From Heliophilum fasciatum (GTDB lineage Bacteria; Bacillota; Desulfitobacteriia; Heliobacteriales; Heliobacteriaceae), in NCBI RefSeq assembly GCF_004341395.1, contig NZ_SLXT01000007.1, positions 1 to 64,000 on the forward strand: DNA of 64,000 bases. The letters run 5' to 3'. Below the pieces are notes generated by a model, which was not told the DNA's origin, did no database searches, and saw nothing but the letters and a program-made list of their open reading frames with translations. Position numbers and translations under genes: made by a program. Within the stretch, counting starts at the first letter, position 1, and each line of letters begins with the position of its first letter. Of the stretch, positions 26,048 to 34,718 are shown piece by piece.

Positions 26048-26107
26048 AGACCCCTCCTTGTCCGTGCTTGGAACGTGCCAACCACCGCAAGGAGGGGTCT
26101 TTTTGCT
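26048..26107. terminator. Bidirectional terminator between dNK and speD
   Basis: Perfect 13-bp stem AGACCCCTCCTTG/CAAGGAGGGGTCT enclosing about 26 nt, followed by TTTTT on the plus strand and flanked by A-rich bases that serve speD on the minus strand. Confidence 0.85.
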
Positions 26108-26113
26108 GTATGT

Positions 26114-26956
26114 TTACACTTTGGGGATATTGCGACCGCTGAAGATCTCCGACATTTCTTTTTTGAGCCGCTGTTTGATCTTCTTCTTATCGCCGGGGAG
26201 CAGTTCTTTTTTGGCGGCACCAAAGAGGTAGTTCTCCAGATCAAACTCTTTGAGAATCATCTTGGTGTGGAAGATGTTGTCCTGATAGACGTTGACGTCG
26301 ACCATTTGATAAAGGTCGCGCGTTTCTTTGGCGATGTAGTTTTGAATGGAGTTGATCTTGTGGTCGATAAAATATTTTTTGCCGTTGACATCGCGGGTAA
26401 AGCCGCGAACCCGATAGTCGATAATGGCGATATCGGAGCAGAAGCTGTTGATCAAGAAGTTCAGCGCTTTGAGCGGTGAAATATGGCCGCAGGTGGACAC
26501 GTCAATATCGGCGCGGAAGGTGCTGATCCCTTTGTCGGGATGGCTTTCCGGGTAGGTATGAACGGTGATGTGGCTCTTATCCAGGTGGGCGACCACCGCA
26601 TCCGATGCCGGTTCCGGCAGCGATAACTGGCCGTCTTTGGGGGGCACGCCGCCATAACAATCGGGGCGCTCGCACTCCGCTTGTTCTTCCGAGATCAACA
26701 TGGTTACCGAAGCGCCTTGGGGATCGTAGTCTTGCTTCGCAATGTTTAAGATATTGGCACCGATAATCCGGGCCACTTCCGTCAGGATGCTCGTCAGCCG
26801 ATCGGCATTGTATTCTTCATCGATGTACTCGATATAGGCTTTGCGATGCTCTGGGGTAATGGCGTAGCAAATATCATACATGTTGAAGCTGAGCGTTTTG
26901 GTAAGGTTGTTAAACCCGTATAGTTTTAGCTTTTTGATCGATTTGACTTCCATCAT
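26114..26956 (-). CDS. speD: S-adenosylmethionine decarboxylase proenzyme
   Basis: Makes decarboxylated SAM, the aminopropyl donor for spermidine. The protein self-cleaves before the serine in [13 protein letters not shown] (about residue 127) to generate the pyruvoyl group; the catalytic cysteine region is [11 protein letters not shown]. 280 residues with the long C-terminal part: the E. coli-type class 1A enzyme, not the short Bacillus class 1B. Start ATG 26956 (or 26953) follows GAGGAAGGGCG. No spermidine synthase gene is adjacent. Confidence 0.94.
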   Translation of the reverse strand: MMEVKSIKKLKLYGFNNLTKTLSFNMYDICYAITPEHRKAYIEYIDEEYNADRLTSILTEVARIIGANILNIAKQDYDPQGASVTMLISEEQAECERPDCYGGVPPKDGQLSLPEPASDAVVAHLDKSHITVHTYPESHPDKGISTFRADIDVSTCGHISPLKALNFLINSFCSDIAIIDYRVRGFTRDVNGKKYFIDHKINSIQNYIAKETRDLYQMVDVNVYQDNIFHTKMILKEFDLENYLFGAAKKELLPGDKKKIKQRLKKEMSEIFSGRNIPKV

Positions 26957-26992
26957 TTATCGCCCTTCCTCACATGGTTTTTTCCTCATCAC

Positions 26993-27021
26993 ACTTTACG
27001 CCATCTGAGAAAAACCTGCAA
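26993..27021 (-). promoter_or_regulatory. Promoter of speD
   Basis: On the minus strand TTGCAG, a 17-nt spacer, then TAAAGT, about 40 nt before the speD start. Confidence 0.55.
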
Positions 27022-27208
27022 TATCCAACAAGGCGAATCGGGCCGATCTGCAAAAAAAATTTTCTGTGATCGCCTAACAAAAGGAGTATGTATGCTTTTT
27101 TGTTGTTTTATGTAATTTTACTGAAGCCGTGTGGAAGAACATAATTTGTGGGAAGGGGGAAAAAATAGAAGGCGAGACAGGTCTAACTTGAGAAATGAGG
27201 GATAAGTC

Positions 27209-27694
27209 GTGCATTCTAAAGAATTGACGATCTTAAAAAGGGCGATCACCCATGAACATGAAAACGCCCAGTTTTACCGAATGGCCGCTGAGCAGGTGGC
27301 GGAAGAGGAAGTAAAAAGCGTTTTTTTGTACATGGCTACGGAAGAAGACAGCCATGCCGATTGGCTGGTCAAAATTCATCATGATCTGGCCCACGGCAAA
27401 CCGGTCACCAGCAAAGACCTGCCGGTCCATCGCGATGACCCGGGAACGTTGACCCATGATGCGCTGACCGATGCGGCCACGACGGTGGTGTCGGCCCTGC
27501 ATGTAGGCGTCATGCTGGAAAAATCGGCCGTTGATTATTACCGCGGGGCGGCCAAGGAGACCGGTGAAGCTACGTTAAAGGAACTATATAACCGGCTGGC
27601 CAATTGGGAAGCCGAGCATCTCGGGCAATTGGAAAAGGCCTATGATTTCGCCAAAGAAGAGTGGTGGGATCGGCAAGGTTTTTCCCCGTCCTAG
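27209..27694 (+). CDS. Rubrerythrin / ferritin-like diiron protein
   Basis: Four-helix ferritin-like domain of about 161 residues with the repeated ExxH pattern: ITHEHENAQFYRMAAEQV, TEEDSHADWL, LEKSAVDYYRGAAKE and LANWEAEHLGQLEKAY. It lacks the C-terminal rubredoxin CxxC domain, so it is an erythrin-type protein, likely peroxide detoxification or iron handling. Start is GTG 27209 after GAGGGATAAG. Upstream 26957-27208 carries only the divergent speD promoter and A/T-rich sequence. Confidence 0.87.
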   Translation: MHSKELTILKRAITHEHENAQFYRMAAEQVAEEEVKSVFLYMATEEDSHADWLVKIHHDLAHGKPVTSKDLPVHRDDPGTLTHDALTDAATTVVSALHVGVMLEKSAVDYYRGAAKETGEATLKELYNRLANWEAEHLGQLEKAYDFAKEEWWDRQGFSPS

Positions 27695-27777
27695 CCGCAA
27701 TCCGGTGAACCTGAAAAACGCATCTACCCCGGTAAAACCGGCGGGACGCCATACCTGGCAGTGATGGGCCGGTTACG

Positions 27778-28734
27778 TTACGATGACAGCGCAAGGGCTT
27801 CCTTAGCCTTGACGAGCAGCGTGATGGTTTCCAACACCGGTGTGGATACATGATGGGCTTGACCGAGACGCACCATGGCGCCGGTTAAGGCATCGATCTC
27901 TGTACGGCGTTGCCGTTGCAGGTCTTGCAGCATCGAGGGGTAATGGGCTTTGGTGGATGGAACCATCTTGGTGAAAAAGTCATCCAGATAGGCATCGGCA
28001 TCGGGCCATAACGTCCGAGCGTTCATGGCGTCCATTACGGCGAAGATCTCCCGTACCATGGTGATCAGCAGCGCGCGGGAATCGGGGTCGGCGGCAAGTT
28101 CACCATAGGTTACCTCGAGAATGGCACCGAGGGAGTTCAACACGCTGTTATAGATGATTTTGCCCCAGATATATTGCATCACGTCGGCCGAAACTCGAGT
28201 CGGGATGCCGGCTTGGCGGCAAGCAGAGGCGATGGCTTCCAAACGTGCCGGGTCAATGAGGTTGTGCGGTGAACCGATGATGACGTCGTCGGCCATAACC
28301 GTTACTTGCGATGTGGCCGGGTGGGTGACTTCGGCACCAAAAATAACGCGACTGGCGATGAGTTGATGGGCCGGCAGGGATTGCAATGCCGTCTCATAGT
28401 TGCCATAGCCGTTTTGCGTAAGCAATACGAGGGTTTGCGGTCCCACAATCGGCGCAAGGGCGGCGGCGACAGCTGCCGTGGCATGAGACTTGACGGCGAC
28501 GATCACCAGATCCAAAGCGCTTTCGCCGGGCGTAAGTTGATCAAGATCGGTAATTACCTGATCTAAGTGGGCCAGGTGCTGGCCCCAGATGCCATGCACG
28601 GTGAGCGGTTCTGATTCCAGTATGGTTGCGAGGTCCGGGCGGCCAAGTCCAATGACGTGGTGCCCGGCTTTTTTTAATAGGCAAGCATAGACGGTGCCCA
28701 GTGCGCCAAGACCGAAAACCAGGATTCTCATCAT
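27778..28734 (-). CDS. panE: 2-dehydropantoate 2-reductase
   Basis: NADPH-dependent ketopantoate reduction in pantothenate (CoA) synthesis. The Rossmann motif FGLGALGTVYACLL is at residues 7-20; the AVKSHATAAV lysine region and the C-terminal KIIYNSVLNSLGAIL and ALTGAMVRLG segments match the PanE fold. 318 residues. Start ATG 28734 follows TAGGAGGG. Members of this family also act on other 2-oxoacids, so the substrate is probable rather than certain. Confidence 0.9.
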   Translation of the reverse strand: MMRILVFGLGALGTVYACLLKKAGHHVIGLGRPDLATILESEPLTVHGIWGQHLAHLDQVITDLDQLTPGESALDLVIVAVKSHATAAVAAALAPIVGPQTLVLLTQNGYGNYETALQSLPAHQLIASRVIFGAEVTHPATSQVTVMADDVIIGSPHNLIDPARLEAIASACRQAGIPTRVSADVMQYIWGKIIYNSVLNSLGAILEVTYGELAADPDSRALLITMVREIFAVMDAMNARTLWPDADAYLDDFFTKMVPSTKAHYPSMLQDLQRQRRTEIDALTGAMVRLGQAHHVSTPVLETITLLVKAKEALALSS

Positions 28735-29071
28735 GAACCCTCCTAAGATCGTGGTTTGTTACGAATCAGTAGATCGTGGCTTGTTACGCTATCAGCGTAG
28801 CACTATGGTGCAGGAACTGCAAGGGTATGGGGGCTTGCTGGTTCTGCGATAATTATTTTGGTTGAAGAGAAGGAAATCCCGAAAGAATGCAGAATAGTTA
28901 TTGATGTGTAACCTCAGAATCGTGCAGCACGGCTCTTTCATCTCCGATCGTTCCCTGCACACAATTTATACGGTCTTATTTTTCAGTACGGATTGACCGG
29001 GGAATATGAACCGGAATGCACTTTTCAAGGGCAACGAACCAGAAATAAATTTGAGAAAGGGGAACAGAAAG
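28735..29071. other. Gene-free stretch with a 25-bp tandem duplication
   Basis: 337 bp between panE and a small membrane protein. AGATCGTGGTTTGTTACG (28746-28763) is repeated with one change at 28771-28788, followed in both cases by a variant of ATCAG.GTAG. I see no convincing gene, terminator or riboswitch in the rest; a promoter for the downstream small gene must lie here but no good match was found. Confidence 0.5.
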
Positions 29072-29266
29072 ATGAAAGAAAAAATGATGAAACCGGTTCT
29101 CGCTGCGATGACCACGGTGATGATGATCCCTGGTGTAGCTATGGCGGCAGGAACAGCGCCTACCACTGCGAATGCAGGTTTTCCTCCCGTGTCCGCTGCT
29201 TTCATGATTTTCGGATTCTCGCTCGTCGGCATCGTTTGGGCCGGCATGGCAGCTCGCGAAAACTAG
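29072..29266 (+). CDS. Small secreted or membrane protein (64 aa), unknown
   Basis: Start ATG 29072 follows GAAAGGGGAACAGAAAG. The N-terminus has a signal-like hydrophobic segment ending VMMIPGVAMAAG (possible cleavage after AMA), followed by a short linker and a second hydrophobic helix (AAFMIFGFSLVGIVWAGMAA). It has its own terminator 40 nt after the stop. Not recognised; a single-pass membrane peptide or small complex subunit are possibilities. Confidence 0.65.
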   Translation: MKEKMMKPVLAAMTTVMMIPGVAMAAGTAPTTANAGFPPVSAAFMIFGFSLVGIVWAGMAAREN

Positions 29267-29602
29267 TCTTTTTTATTAGCACTTATTATTCCATAGGCAA
29301 CCATCAAGCCAACCTTGCGGTTGGCTTTTTTATCTGCCTTGCATTACTATAATATAGTATCCATATATTGTACTTTGAGTTTATCAACAAGCTTTGCTAT
29401 AATCCTTTATGGTGTTCGTTGCATTTAGCCATTGATAGTGTACAAGACAGCGCAGGCTTTTTTACAGCAATTCGCTTTTTTTGGCTTTGTTTTTCTACTT
29501 TAACGTGATTTTAATGTAACTTTTAAGAAGCATGCTAGTTTCCGGTGGATTGAGTAATCAAACTGCCATATCATAGAATCACATGCAGGTAGGAGGTTAT
29601 TA
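29267..29602 (+). promoter_or_regulatory. Terminator, then promoter region of the CoA-transferase gene
   Basis: After the small gene a terminator AGCCAACC/GGTTGGCT with T-run lies at 29307-29331. A clear promoter follows: TTGAGT (29375-29380), 17-nt spacer, TATAAT (29398-29403). The transcript leader of about 190 nt contains no structure I can name. Confidence 0.7.
29307..29331 (+). terminator. Terminator after the 64-aa protein gene
   Basis: Perfect stem AGCCAACC/GGTTGGCT with loop TTGC, followed by TTTTT. Confidence 0.9.
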
Positions 29603-31114
29603 ATGATGCTATCGCAGCGTTTGCGCAATGATGCATTACGCCAACGGATTGTAAGTGCGGAAGAGGCTTGTACATGGATTGAAGATGGGATGACCGTCGG
29701 CATCAGCGGATTTACTTCGGCCGGTGATGTCAAAGTCGTTCCCAGTGCACTGGTGGAGCGGGTTAAAAAAGAAGGGAAGCCCTTTAAGATCAATCTTTAC
29801 ACCGGAGCATCGATCAGTGCGGCCGATGGACTGATGGCGGAAGCAGGGATTATTAACTGCCGATTGCCCTATCAGTCGGATCGGCGGATGCGCAAGGCGA
29901 TCAATCGCGGTGAAGTTCATTATCTGGATCAGCATTTGTCCCATACAGCAGAAATGCTGCGTTCCGGAGCGATTCACACCATTGACGTGGCATTGATTGA
30001 AGCCATTGCCATCACTGAAGAAGGGCACATTATTCCCAGTACGTCCTTAGGTAACTCGCATATTTATGCGCAACAAGCCCAAACGATCATTGTCGAATTG
30101 AACTTGGCCCAAAACTTAGCCTTGGAAGGGTTGCACGATATCTATGACCCCGGCGAGCAGGGCCACCGTTTACCGATTCCTTTGACGTCGGCAGGACAAC
30201 GGATTGGCTCGACGAAAATCGAGATCGACATTGAGAAGATCAAGGGAATTGTGATCACCAACCGGCCGGACTTCACCTCGGAGATGACGCCGCCCGATGC
30301 GGAAACGGAACAAATGGCTGAGCATTTGGTGCAGTTTTTGATGGAAGAAGTGGAGCAAGGGCATCTGCCCAAGCATCTGGAACCGTTGCAGTCCGGCGTG
30401 GGTTCCGTGGCGAATGCCGTGTTTTACGGTTTTTTGAAGTCCGATCTGACCGATTTGGAAGTGTACTCGGAGGTACTGCAAGATTCGGTCTTTGAACTGA
30501 TCGATGCCGGCAAGATTAAAGTGGCGTCCGGTTGTGCTTTTACCTTATCGCCGGCTCGTTATGGGCAAGTGATGAGCAATCTTGATAAGTACCGCGATCG
30601 CATTGTCCTTCGTCCTCAAGAGATGTCCAATAATCCGGGGATCATTCGTCGTTTGGGCTTGATTGCGATCAATACGGCATTGGAAGTTGATATCTATGGC
30701 AATGTGAATTCGACGCACGTCATGGGAACGCAGATGATGAATGGGATCGGCGGTTCCGGCGACTTTGCCCGGAATTCACGATTGACCTTCTTCTGTACCA
30801 AGTCCTATGCCAAAGACGGCAAGATCTCCAGCATTGTGCCGATGGTTTCCCACGTTGATCATACCGAGCATGATGTCGACGTGGTCGTCACAGAGCAGGG
30901 CTTGGCCGATCTGCGGGGGTTAGCACCGCGACAACGGGCTGAGCAGATCATTGAGCATTGTGCCCATCCTGATTATCGTCCGCAACTGCGGGCCTATTTG
31001 GAGGAGGCATCGGCGCTGGGCGGTCATACGCCGCATGTGTTGGAAAAAGCCTTGTCGTGGCATGTGCGGTTCCAACAAACCGGTACCATGAAAGATGAAA
31101 CCACGGTGCACTAA
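29603..31114 (+). CDS. Acetyl-CoA hydrolase/CoA-transferase family (succinyl-CoA:acetate type)
   Basis: About 503 residues of the class I Cat1/AarC family. The N-terminal MTVGISGFTSAGDVKVVP, the catalytic glutamate region VYSEVLQDS (about residue 288) and the GIGGSGDFARNS CoA loop are visible. It likely moves CoA between acetate and succinate or another carboxylate in fermentative metabolism; hydrolase activity is the alternative. Start ATG 29603 follows AGGAGG. It is monocistronic with a good promoter at 29375-29403. Confidence 0.9.
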   Translation: MMLSQRLRNDALRQRIVSAEEACTWIEDGMTVGISGFTSAGDVKVVPSALVERVKKEGKPFKINLYTGASISAADGLMAEAGIINCRLPYQSDRRMRKAINRGEVHYLDQHLSHTAEMLRSGAIHTIDVALIEAIAITEEGHIIPSTSLGNSHIYAQQAQTIIVELNLAQNLALEGLHDIYDPGEQGHRLPIPLTSAGQRIGSTKIEIDIEKIKGIVITNRPDFTSEMTPPDAETEQMAEHLVQFLMEEVEQGHLPKHLEPLQSGVGSVANAVFYGFLKSDLTDLEVYSEVLQDSVFELIDAGKIKVASGCAFTLSPARYGQVMSNLDKYRDRIVLRPQEMSNNPGIIRRLGLIAINTALEVDIYGNVNSTHVMGTQMMNGIGGSGDFARNSRLTFFCTKSYAKDGKISSIVPMVSHVDHTEHDVDVVVTEQGLADLRGLAPRQRAEQIIEHCAHPDYRPQLRAYLEEASALGGHTPHVLEKALSWHVRFQQTGTMKDETTVH

Positions 31115-31120
31115 GCAGGT

Positions 31121-31158
31121 AACGCGGTACTTTCCTCTGGGGGAGGGTACCGCGTTTT
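31121..31158 (+). terminator. Terminator after the CoA-transferase gene
   Basis: Stem AACGCGGTAC/GTACCGCGTT with a 16-nt loop, followed by TTTG, a weak T-run. Confidence 0.65.
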
Positions 31159-31288
31159 GATGTTCCGTGGTGACTGCTTACAATCTGAAGCGGAAAAGGA
31201 GAAAAAATTAAAAAAATACCGAATTCCTAAATCTACCGGAATACAAATCGATAATTATGGTTTATAATACATAGGATAGGATATTTTC

Positions 31289-31474
31289 ATGAGAGAGGTC
31301 GGGTGTCACGGAATGAAAGGAAACGAAGTGCGCTCCTACGTACTTTCTCCGGAAGAGCTGAAGGCACTCTGGGCGGAACAAGGAAAACCGGGGGAATGGT
31401 CGCCAGGTGTGAAAGCACCAAAGAAACGTCCGAAACCGATGGTCGCGTTGCCGGTCAAGCCGCAAAATGCCTGA
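31289..31474 (+). CDS. Small basic protein (up to 61 aa), unknown
   Basis: A TATAAT at 31263-31268 and a perfect terminator at 31514-31562 frame this short gene. The product contains SYVLSPEELKALWAEQGKPG followed by a Lys/Pro-rich tail. ATG 31289 has only a weak site (AGGATA); ATG 31313, 13 nt behind GAGAGG, is an alternative giving a 53-residue protein. Not recognised. Confidence 0.55.
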   Translation: MREVGCHGMKGNEVRSYVLSPEELKALWAEQGKPGEWSPGVKAPKKRPKPMVALPVKPQNA

Positions 31475-31513
31475 TTCTGCTTCTTGTTTTTACGAAGGAA
31501 ATACCCGACCGTG

Positions 31514-31562
31514 AAAAAACACGCCTCCCAGCACTGCGATGGTGCCGGGAGGCGTGTTTTTT
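31514..31562 (+). terminator. Strong terminator, symmetrical
   Basis: Sixteen-base arms (AAAAAACACGCCTCCC and GGGAGGCGTGTTTTTT) surround a 17-nt loop. Confidence 0.93.
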
Positions 31563-31685
31563 CTTGGTCGGGGTGCCGGGATGTATGAGGAAAGGAGTTT
31601 TTCGGGATACGAAGAATAAGTTAAGGATGAACTTTTCAAGTTACCTCGGTACAGGTTGTTCATGATAAAAAGGGGAGGCAGCGAA

Positions 31686-32345
31686 ATGCATATTCCCGAT
31701 GGGTTTCTAGACGCTAAGACATGGATCGGTGCGGCTGCCATCAGCAGCGCCGGTATCGCTTTGGCGGTAAAAAAAACACGCGATTTGCTCGATGAGCGGC
31801 AAGTGCCCTGGATGGGCGTCATGAGTGCCTTTATCTTTGCGGCGCAGATGATTAATTTTCCCATCGTCGGTGGTACATCGGGACATTTACTCGGTGCTTT
31901 GTTAGCCGGTATTACGCTGGGGCCCTGGCCGGCGATGCTGGTGATGACCACGATTTTGGGCATCCAGTGTTTCTTTTTCCAAGATGGTGGCTTGACGGCG
32001 CTTGGTGCGAATATCTTGAACATGGCTGTTGTCGGTGTTTGGAGTGGCTATGGGGCGTACCGGCTGTTGCAACGGTGGTTGCCCGGTGACGGAGGACGCA
32101 ATGCCGCTGTCTTTATCGCCGCTTGGTTGTCAGTGCTCATGGCGTCTCTGGCGGCAGCGGTGGAACTGGCCTTGGCGGGAACATTGCCGTTTGCGGCGGC
32201 GTTGCCGGCGATGGCGGGATGGCATGCCTTGATTGGTGTTGGCGAAGGCTTAATTACGATGGCGGTGATTCAGTTTGTCTGGCGGGTGCGGCCGGATTTA
32301 CAAAGCATGATCAGACAAGGAGGCGTTCGTTTTCATGAGCAATAA
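31686..32345 (+). CDS. cbiM: Cobalt ECF transporter S component CbiM
   Basis: Membrane substrate-binding subunit of the Co2+ (or Ni2+) ECF importer. It starts MHIPDGFLDAKTW; the His2 and N-terminal loop that bind the metal are intact, so the start must be ATG 31686 (site GGGGAGG), not upstream. Several membrane segments and the GGTSGHLLGALLAGI motif are present. 219 residues. The next gene overlaps it by 11 bp. No cobalamin riboswitch was seen upstream. Confidence 0.95.
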   Translation: MHIPDGFLDAKTWIGAAAISSAGIALAVKKTRDLLDERQVPWMGVMSAFIFAAQMINFPIVGGTSGHLLGALLAGITLGPWPAMLVMTTILGIQCFFFQDGGLTALGANILNMAVVGVWSGYGAYRLLQRWLPGDGGRNAAVFIAAWLSVLMASLAAAVELALAGTLPFAAALPAMAGWHALIGVGEGLITMAVIQFVWRVRPDLQSMIRQGGVRFHEQ

Positions 32346-32655
32346 CGTGCGCAAGCCAAGATGGTCTTGGCCTTGGTTACCGGTGTTGGTTGCAGCTTTT
32401 ATCGTAGCGGCATTGCTGTCGCCATTTGCGTCAAGCCATCCGGACGGATTGGAGCGCGTCGCTGAAGATTATGGGTTTGCGGAACAAGGGGAGCGGCCCG
32501 TGCTGGCGGCATGGATTCCGGATTACGTCATGCCGGGGATCGGTAACGCGTCGCTGGCGACGTCGGCGGCGGGCGTACTGGGTACGGTGCTGGCTTTTGC
32601 CGGCATCTATGGGTTCGGAAAGTTGCTCCTGCGCCGGCCCTCAGCGCCGTCGTGA
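32335..32655 (+). CDS. PDGLE-domain protein (CbiN-like accessory subunit)
   Basis: 106 residues: a first membrane helix, an extracellular SSHPDGLERVAEDYGF motif that defines PDGLE/CbiN-like accessory subunits, and a second helix near the C-terminus. It takes the place of CbiN, which helps CbiM load metal. It overlaps cbiM by 11 bp and the next gene by 4 bp (GTGA), so the three are coupled. Confidence 0.9.
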   Translation: MSNNVRKPRWSWPWLPVLVAAFIVAALLSPFASSHPDGLERVAEDYGFAEQGERPVLAAWIPDYVMPGIGNASLATSAAGVLGTVLAFAGIYGFGKLLLRRPSAPS

Positions 32656-34127
32656 GCCCATCGGCAGGCCCTCTCGCTGTGGGGTTGACGGTGATTGCCG
32701 GGGCAACGCTGCTCGGGCAACCACGGGCCTTGGCCGGGCTGCTGGCCTTGGTCTGGGCGCTTTGTTTTTACCGAGGGGTTTCATGGCGCTTGCTCGTTCG
32801 CCGGCTCCTGCAGGTGGCCCCTTTTGTGGGATTTACGATTGTGCTGATGCCTTTTTGGGTGCCCGGTCCGGCCGGCCCCGTGATCACGCTGCCCTGGGGC
32901 ACGACAGTAGCGTTATCGGTGGAAGGGATAGCGAGGGCGCAAGTGCTGGCGCTCAAGGTGATGATTTCTGTCAGCCTGTTGGTACTGCTGTGGCATCATT
33001 ACGGCGAGCGGCATTTTTTTGCGGCCTTGGCCCGACTGCGGGTACCGCTGATTTTGATTCGGCTAGCGGAACTGACGCTGCGCTACGGGCAAGTGATTAC
33101 CGGGGAAGCGCGGCGGATGGAGCGGGCCCGCCAAGCTCGTGGGTTTCGGCTGCATCATGGACTAACTCACAAAGCGATTCGGGCTGTCTATGGCGGATGG
33201 CTGGGTACGCTATTCTTGCGAGCGATGGAACGGGCAGAAAGGGTGTATCAAGCGATGCGTGCGCGCGGCTATGATCATCGTGCCGGTGAAGGGCAACGTA
33301 GCGATAGCATGGAAATGAGCGGGGAACAGCGGAAGCCTGCAAGGATGGCGCCTGCAGTGACAGGGCCCACAGTGACGGCGCCTTCAGCGATGGCACTAAC
33401 TGTAGATCAACTGAGCTTTGCCTATGCCGGTGCCGGTGAGACGTTCACCGCGCTGCGCCATGTGTCGCTGCAAGTGCCTGCCGGGGCCAAGGTGGCCTTG
33501 TTGGGGCCAAACGGTGCCGGCAAATCGACGCTGCTTCATCATCTCTGCGGGCTTCACGTGCCGCAAACGGGAACGGTGACGGTCTTGGGTTCACCGGTTA
33601 CGGCAGCGACGGTCTGGTCGGTGCGCAGTCAAGTGGGCCTGTTGTTTCAAGATCCCGATGATCAGCTTTTTTGTCCGACCGTCTGGGATGATGTGGCCTT
33701 TGGACCGCAGAATCTCGGCCTGGCGGCGGATGAAGTGGAGCGCCGTGTTCGAGCGGCCCTGCAAGCCGTCGATGGCCTCGATTTGTCCGCGCGGCCGCCG
33801 CAACGGTTGAGTTACGGGCAAAAAAAGAGGGCTGCCTTGGCCGGGGTGCTGGCCATGGAGCCGTCGGTGTTGCTTTTTGATGAGCCTATGGCTTATCTGG
33901 ATCCGCAGGGGCAAGGGGAAGTGCTGGCGATTTTAGATCGTCTGCATCAAGCCGGCAAGACCATCATCTTGGCCGTCCATGATCTGCAATTTGCCTATCA
34001 TTGGGCTGATCGTGTGATCATTTTGGCGGATGGACAAGTACTGGCTGACGGTGGCGTGGAAGTGCTTGATGACCAAGCGCTGATTGCTCGGGCTCGGCTG
34101 ATCGGCCCTTCTTGGACGCACCGTTAG
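32652..34127 (+). CDS. Fused CbiQ-CbiO: ECF transporter T component joined to its ATPase
   Basis: A single 491-residue protein. Residues 1 to about 215 are the T component with membrane helices and both coupling motifs (RQARGFR and MRARGYD). An Ala/Pro-rich linker follows, then from about 248 the ATPase with Walker A (LLGPNGAGKST), Q-loop (LLFQDPDDQLF), signature (LSYGQKKRAA) and Walker B (VLLFDEPMAYLDP). These are normally two genes, cbiQ and cbiO. The frame is continuous with no stop. Start is GTG 32652 overlapping the previous TGA. It completes the cobalt/nickel importer. Confidence 0.93.
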   Translation: MSPSAGPLAVGLTVIAGATLLGQPRALAGLLALVWALCFYRGVSWRLLVRRLLQVAPFVGFTIVLMPFWVPGPAGPVITLPWGTTVALSVEGIARAQVLALKVMISVSLLVLLWHHYGERHFFAALARLRVPLILIRLAELTLRYGQVITGEARRMERARQARGFRLHHGLTHKAIRAVYGGWLGTLFLRAMERAERVYQAMRARGYDHRAGEGQRSDSMEMSGEQRKPARMAPAVTGPTVTAPSAMALTVDQLSFAYAGAGETFTALRHVSLQVPAGAKVALLGPNGAGKSTLLHHLCGLHVPQTGTVTVLGSPVTAATVWSVRSQVGLLFQDPDDQLFCPTVWDDVAFGPQNLGLAADEVERRVRAALQAVDGLDLSARPPQRLSYGQKKRAALAGVLAMEPSVLLFDEPMAYLDPQGQGEVLAILDRLHQAGKTIILAVHDLQFAYHWADRVIILADGQVLADGGVEVLDDQALIARARLIGPSWTHR

Positions 34128-34531
34128 TGCGGGCGAGGGCGGGGGCTTTTGTTCGTACGTCGTTTTTTGGGCAGGGAGATAAAACCGGCTCGTTGCATGG
34201 AGCAGCGCCGGCGGTGATAGGATGCAAAATCAAGCAGGGTACATTGGCGGGGAGGGTAGCTTTTAACGCCCCGCTTTTGAAACAAAAGCCGCACCGTGCT
34301 GGCGAGAATTTGCGCCTTTTCTTCCGGCGTCAGGCCGCAGATGCTGTAGATCAGCATAATGTTATCGGCTTGGGCGTGGTACGAGGAATATGTACTGGAA
34401 GCAAACCGGCGACGTTCGGACGGTGAGAGTACGTGAATGCCCGGCGGCACCATAGCCGGAACGACGCGGCAGAGCGTAGGATAAGCGGAGCCTTGCAGGT
34501 GTTTCATCAAAATCGTTTGCTCGATACGCAC
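34124..34531 (-). CDS. Hypothetical protein (135 aa), convergent with cbiQO
   Basis: GTG 34531 has AAGGAG 9 nt upstream on the minus strand. The product has an SPSERRRF segment, GLTPEEKAQILASTVRLLF and a very basic C-terminus (PKKRRTNKSPRPRPH). Its stop overlaps the 3' end of cbiQO by 4 bp. No family recognised; the site and reading frame support a real gene but not strongly. Confidence 0.5.
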   Translation of the reverse strand: MRIEQTILMKHLQGSAYPTLCRVVPAMVPPGIHVLSPSERRRFASSTYSSYHAQADNIMLIYSICGLTPEEKAQILASTVRLLFQKRGVKSYPPRQCTLLDFASYHRRRCSMQRAGFISLPKKRRTNKSPRPRPH

Positions 34532-34623
34532 AAACAGCGACTCCTTATGCAATTAATCAGTTGTGGATGATCTTTCTATATCATCATAACTGAATCAGGA
34601 TAAAGTCGCCATAAAAATTTTAA

Positions 34624-34647
34624 GCCCTGCCGGTTTTGCGGCAGGGC
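34624..34647 (-). terminator. Terminator after spo0A
   Basis: GCCCTGCCG/CGGCAGGGC with a 6-nt loop; on the minus strand TTAAAATTTTTAT follows. A second hairpin at 34653-34673 has a T-run on the plus strand (TTTTTTGTTTT), terminating in the other direction. Confidence 0.7.
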
Positions 34648-34718
34648 CTGGAGTCGCTGACAATGTCAGTGGCTTTTTTGTTTTCATAGGGTGTTTTTAT
34701 GTTTTTATAGGGAAAGAT

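Noticed and set aside
31475-31685. Possible cobalamin or NiCo riboswitch before cbiM
   Set aside because: No recognisable B12-box or NiCo core; only a terminator for the upstream gene and a weak TGAAC/GTTCA dyad (31627-31661).
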